DNA from: Ignavibacteria bacterium
Lineage (GTDB): Bacteria > Bacteroidota > Ignavibacteria > Tepidaquicellales > OLB5
DNA length: 9,022 bases
Reading direction: 5' to 3'
Assembly: GCA_030835005.1 (NCBI GenBank)
Contig: JAUQWT010000098.1
Coordinates: 1-9,022, forward strand
Shown: piece by piece, positions 6,439 through 9,022 of the stretch
Layout of the letters: every line of letters begins with the position of its first letter
Numbering within the stretch: position 1 is the first letter of the stretch
Translations under genes and position numbers: made by a program
Notes under the pieces: model-generated
Seen by the model: the letters and a program-made list of their open reading frames with translations, nothing else
The model's database searches: none
Told to the model about the DNA's origin: nothing

Positions 6439-8232
6439 TTAATTGTTAATTGAAATTCCCAGCTCTTTTAGCTGCTTTTCTTCAACGATACTCGGGCAGC
6501 TATCCATCAACCCAACTGCGCTTGTTGTCTTGGGGAATGCTATTGTTTCGCGGATATCTTTTGTGCCGCAAAGTATTGCTATAATTCTATCAAACCCAAG
6601 TGCAAAACCGCCATGCGGGGGAGCACCGTACTTGAATGCATCAAGTAAAAAGCCGAACTTCTCTTCCTGCTGTTCTTTGGTCAAATCAAGCACTGAAAAT
6701 ACTTTCTGCTGAATATCACTTCTATGTATCCTAATGCTACCTGAGCCAAATTCGTTTCCGTTGCATACTAAGTCATAACATGTTGCCCTTATGCTGAGCA
6801 GATCCTCTATATTATCCTTCGGATTCTTATACCCATTATCAAGTTTTGACATATCTTCTTCATTAGGCATGGTAAATGCATGATGTTCTGCATAAAAAGT
6901 ATTGTCTGAGGTTTCAAAACCAAAGATGGGGAAGTTGTTTATCCACACGAACTCATATTTTGATTCATCTATCAAATTGAACATTTCGGCAAGCTTAAGC
7001 CGCAAATTTCCAAGTGCAGAAAGAACTTTTTTCTTTTCGCCGGATAGAATGAACACAACATCTCCCGAATTAGCATCAAAATCCTTTTTTATCCCGGCCT
7101 GAACGTCATCACTCAAAAATTTAAGCATTGGTGATGATGTTGTACCGTCAGTATTATATTTAATATAACCAAGTCCGCCAAACTTAAGAGTCTTCACATA
7201 ATCAGTAAGTGAATCAATAGTTTTCCTTGAAACTTCCTGCGCTGTCAACTTAATTCCTGCCACAATTCCATTTTGCGAAATTGCATCAGTAAAAACTTTG
7301 AATTCGGTATTCTTAACTGTATCAGTAATATTAGCAATCTTCATCTCACCTTTTACTCTCAGATCAGGTTTATCACTTCCATAAGTTTGCATTGCTTCAT
7401 CATAGCTCATTATTCTAAACGGAGTACTTAGCTCAATGCCTGCAGCTTCTTTCCATATATCACAAATAACACCTTCAACAATTTTGAATACATCTTTTTC
7501 CTCAACAAAACTCATTTCAAGATCGATCTGTGTAAACTCAGGCTGTCTATCTGCCCTTAAGTCTTCATCACGGAAGCATTTGCAAATCTGCACGTATCTA
7601 TCCATTCCGCTAACCATTAATATCTGTTTATAGGTTTGCGGTGATTGCGGAAGTGCGTAAAACTTTCCCTTATGTACACGAGACGGCACAAGATAGTCGC
7701 GTGCACCTTCGGGAGTGGATTTCATTAATATCGGAGTCTCTATCTCAACAAAATTCTCGCGTTCAAAATACCTGTGTACTATTTGATAAACTCTGCTTCG
7801 TAAAACAAGGTTATCGGCTATTTTTTTTCTTCTTAGATCCAGGTAACGGTATTTCCATCTGAGTTCCTCAGATGCTTTAACTTCCTCTTCTACTACAAAA
7901 GGTGTTACTTCTGCCAGATTCAATATTTCAATATTTTCCGCAAGGACTTCAACCTCACCGGTTTTCATATTCGGGTTCGTTGAACTTCTTTTCTGAACAA
8001 CGCCTGTGGCTGAAATAACAAACTCAAGCCCAAGTGATTTAGCAATATCGTAAACTTCCTTATTTTCTGAAGGAATTGTAAGCTGTGTTACGCCGTATCT
8101 ATCTCGCAGATTAACAAAAATAACCCCTCCTAAATCACGGACTTGTGAAACCCATCCGTTGAGAGAGACGCGTTTTCCTGAATCAGCAAGTGTTAACTCA
8201 CCGCATGTATTTGTTCGCTTAGTAAATTGCAT
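6439..8232 (-). CDS. aspS: Aspartyl-tRNA synthetase
   Basis: 597 aa from the ATG at 8232, the usual length for a bacterial AspRS. It charges tRNA-Asp with aspartate using ATP. The order is an N-terminal OB-fold anticodon-binding domain (1-~110, with GWVSQVRDLGG 26-36), the class II catalytic core with YRYLDLRR (128-135), QSPQ (196-199) and motif 2 FRDEDLRADRQPEFTQIDLE (220-239), a bacterial GAD insertion (~270-405), GSGSIRIH (496-503), and motif 3 GGFALGFDRI (541-550) with RETIAFPKT (561-569). Leu34 in RDLGG is the residue of discriminating E. coli-type enzymes rather than the His of non-discriminating ones; this is suggestive, not proof. An in-frame ATG at 8295 would add 21 hydrophobic residues not expected in the family and would place the start upstream of the likely promoter (8240-8270), so it is rejected. 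First gene of the aspS-macro-ahcY operon. Confidence 0.96.
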   Translation of the reverse strand: MQFTKRTNTCGELTLADSGKRVSLNGWVSQVRDLGGVIFVNLRDRYGVTQLTIPSENKEVYDIAKSLGLEFVISATGVVQKRSSTNPNMKTGEVEVLAENIEILNLAEVTPFVVEEEVKASEELRWKYRYLDLRRKKIADNLVLRSRVYQIVHRYFERENFVEIETPILMKSTPEGARDYLVPSRVHKGKFYALPQSPQTYKQILMVSGMDRYVQICKCFRDEDLRADRQPEFTQIDLEMSFVEEKDVFKIVEGVICDIWKEAAGIELSTPFRIMSYDEAMQTYGSDKPDLRVKGEMKIANITDTVKNTEFKVFTDAISQNGIVAGIKLTAQEVSRKTIDSLTDYVKTLKFGGLGYIKYNTDGTTSSPMLKFLSDDVQAGIKKDFDANSGDVVFILSGEKKKVLSALGNLRLKLAEMFNLIDESKYEFVWINNFPIFGFETSDNTFYAEHHAFTMPNEEDMSKLDNGYKNPKDNIEDLLSIRATCYDLVCNGNEFGSGSIRIHRSDIQQKVFSVLDLTKEQQEEKFGFLLDAFKYGAPPHGGFALGFDRIIAILCGTKDIRETIAFPKTTSAVGLMDSCPSIVEEKQLKELGISINN

Positions 8233-8239
8233 AGAACAA

Positions 8240-8270
8240 CAAAAATACGCAAAAATTGGCAGGGTTTCAA
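8240..8270 (-). promoter_or_regulatory. Promoter of the aspS-macro-ahcY operon
   Basis: On the minus strand: TTG at 8270-8268, 20 bp, then TATTTTTG at 8247-8240, matching the Bacteroidetes -33 TTG and -7 TAnnTTTG elements. It ends only 7 bp before the aspS ATG, so the transcript would have almost no leader. The same elements and spacing occur in the divergent promoter at 8296-8326. Confidence 0.6.
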
Positions 8271-8295
8271 TGAAAGGATTAATCATGTTTTTCAA

Positions 8296-8326
8296 TTGAA
8301 TAAACCATCTAATAACTCTATATTTG
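8296..8326 (+). promoter_or_regulatory. Promoter of the rfaE1-type gene
   Basis: TTG at 8296-8298, 20 bp, then TATATTTG at 8319-8326, a full match to TAnnTTTG. The expected leader is about 50 nt and contains the hairpin at 8343-8360. It is back-to-back with the aspS promoter, with 25 bp between the two -33 elements. Confidence 0.65.
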
Positions 8327-8342
8327 CTTAATTTTAATTATT

Positions 8343-8360
8343 TTCCCGATTTTTCGGGAA
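8343..8360 (+). other. Hairpin in the rfaE1 leader
   Basis: A perfect 7-bp inverted repeat, TTCCCGA (8343-8349) and TCGGGAA (8354-8360), with a TTTT loop, 21 bp before the start codon at 8382. It sits between divergent promoters, so no upstream gene needs a terminator here. It may be a leader structure that affects translation or RNA stability, or a protein-binding palindrome. Confidence 0.45.
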
Positions 8361-8381
8361 TTTGTCTGAAACCACAACTTA

Positions 8382-9022
8382 ATGACTATACACATATCTT
8401 CTGCAAGGCTTGGCACAATTTTAAGCAAAAGTAAAAACAAGAAAATTGCCGTAATTGGCGATGTAATGCTTGATAAATACGTTTACGGTGATATTTCAAG
8501 GATTTCCCCCGAAGCGCCTGTACCCGTTATTGATACTAAGAAGACCGAATACAAGCTCGGTGGGGCGGCAAATGTTGCAAATAATATCAAAGCTCTTGAA
8601 GCTGAACCAATTCTGATTGGTGTAATTGGGCACGATAATGATTCGAAAGACTATCTAAAGGTAATGAAAAACCTTAAACTTTCAACCGTCGGAATTTTCA
8701 GAGACAAAACAAGGCCAACTACAGCTAAAACAAGGGTAATTTCTCATTCCCAGCATGTACTTAGGGTTGATAGCGAAAAGAAGCATGATCTTTCAAAAGA
8801 CCTAACAAACAAAATCCTCGCATTTGTAAAGAGTAATCTGAAAAACTTCGAAGCCGTAATATTCCAGGATTATAACAAAGGAGTTTTAACAAAAGAACTT
8901 ATCACCGGAATAATCACTCTTTGCAGGAAAGCAAAAAAGCCGGTTTACGTTGATCCGAAATTTGCTAATTTTTTTGAATACAGGGATGTTACAATTTTCA
9001 AGCCTAACCGAAAAGAAGTAAG
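8382..9022 (+). CDS. rfaE1: D-glycero-beta-D-manno-heptose-7-phosphate kinase, N-terminal part (cut by window edge)
   Basis: 213 codons from the ATG at 8382, still open at the window end. It belongs to the PfkB/ribokinase sugar kinases and phosphorylates D-glycero-D-manno-heptose 7-phosphate at C1, an early step of ADP-heptose synthesis for the lipopolysaccharide inner core. Seen: GDVMLDKY (26-33), RISPEAPVPV (40-49), the substrate-loop GGAANVANN (60-68), RPTTAKTR (111-118), QDYNKGVL (162-169), VDPK (190-193) and FKPN (206-209), all close to E. coli HldE. The catalytic Asp and anion hole of the C-terminal half lie beyond the window. Whether the gene is a kinase alone (rfaE1) or a fusion with the adenylyltransferase (hldE) cannot be told here. 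It implies a Gram-negative outer membrane. It has its own promoter (8296-8326) and is divergent from aspS. Confidence 0.93.
   Translation, partial: MTIHISSARLGTILSKSKNKKIAVIGDVMLDKYVYGDISRISPEAPVPVIDTKKTEYKLGGAANVANNIKALEAEPILIGVIGHDNDSKDYLKVMKNLKLSTVGIFRDKTRPTTAKTRVISHSQHVLRVDSEKKHDLSKDLTNKILAFVKSNLKNFEAVIFQDYNKGVLTKELITGIITLCRKAKKPVYVDPKFANFFEYRDVTIFKPNRKEV

Noticed and set aside
8233..8295. N-terminal extension of AspRS from an ATG at 8295
   Set aside because: The 21 extra residues are hydrophobic and Cys-rich, unlike any AspRS N-terminus, and they overlap a good promoter; the ATG at 8232 gives the family's usual start and length.

Overview
The window looks like a chromosomal segment from an AT-rich member of the Bacteroidota/Ignavibacteriota (FCB) group. 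The reasons are several -7 promoter elements of the Bacteroidetes form TAnnTTTG, A-rich translation leaders with weak Shine-Dalgarno sequences, a DUF6588-like exported protein, and the style of the housekeeping proteins. The phylum is an inference from these features; no rRNA is present.

Left part (1-4388): a large minus-strand regulator (493-3822) has a MalT-like STAND ATPase, a long helical-repeat region and a C-terminal SARP-type winged helix plus BTAD domain. It lies between two targets. Downstream, on the same strand, is the 5' part of a secreted/outer-membrane DUF6588-like gene (335 to the window edge). Upstream, on the opposite strand, is a pair of unrecognised small genes (4042-4212, 56 aa; 4257-4388, 43 aa with one membrane helix). 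Both targets are preceded by the same promoter design: two exact CTGTAAG heptamers with an 11-bp period, a 13-bp gap with a conserved CWTAAG, then the identical 18-bp block TTCAGAAATATCTTTGTA that contains the -7 element TATCTTTG. The spacing is identical in both, and neither has the TTG -33 element. Heptameric direct repeats with 11-bp period are how SARP proteins read DNA, so the segment reads as a self-contained regulon of the BTAD regulator. This is the most interesting content of the window.

Right part (4389-9022): terminator hairpins separate the small-gene operon from a convergent minus-strand housekeeping operon, aspS (aspartyl-tRNA synthetase) - macro-domain protein - ahcY (adenosylhomocysteinase), with gaps of 2 and 24 bp. 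Divergent from aspS is the 5' part of a heptose-7-phosphate kinase gene (rfaE1/hldE type, lipopolysaccharide inner core), cut by the window end. The aspS and rfaE1 promoters both show TTG-20 bp-TAnnTTTG, a useful local contrast with the two activator-type promoters on the left.

No rRNA, tRNA, insertion sequence, CRISPR array, integration site or replication origin was seen.
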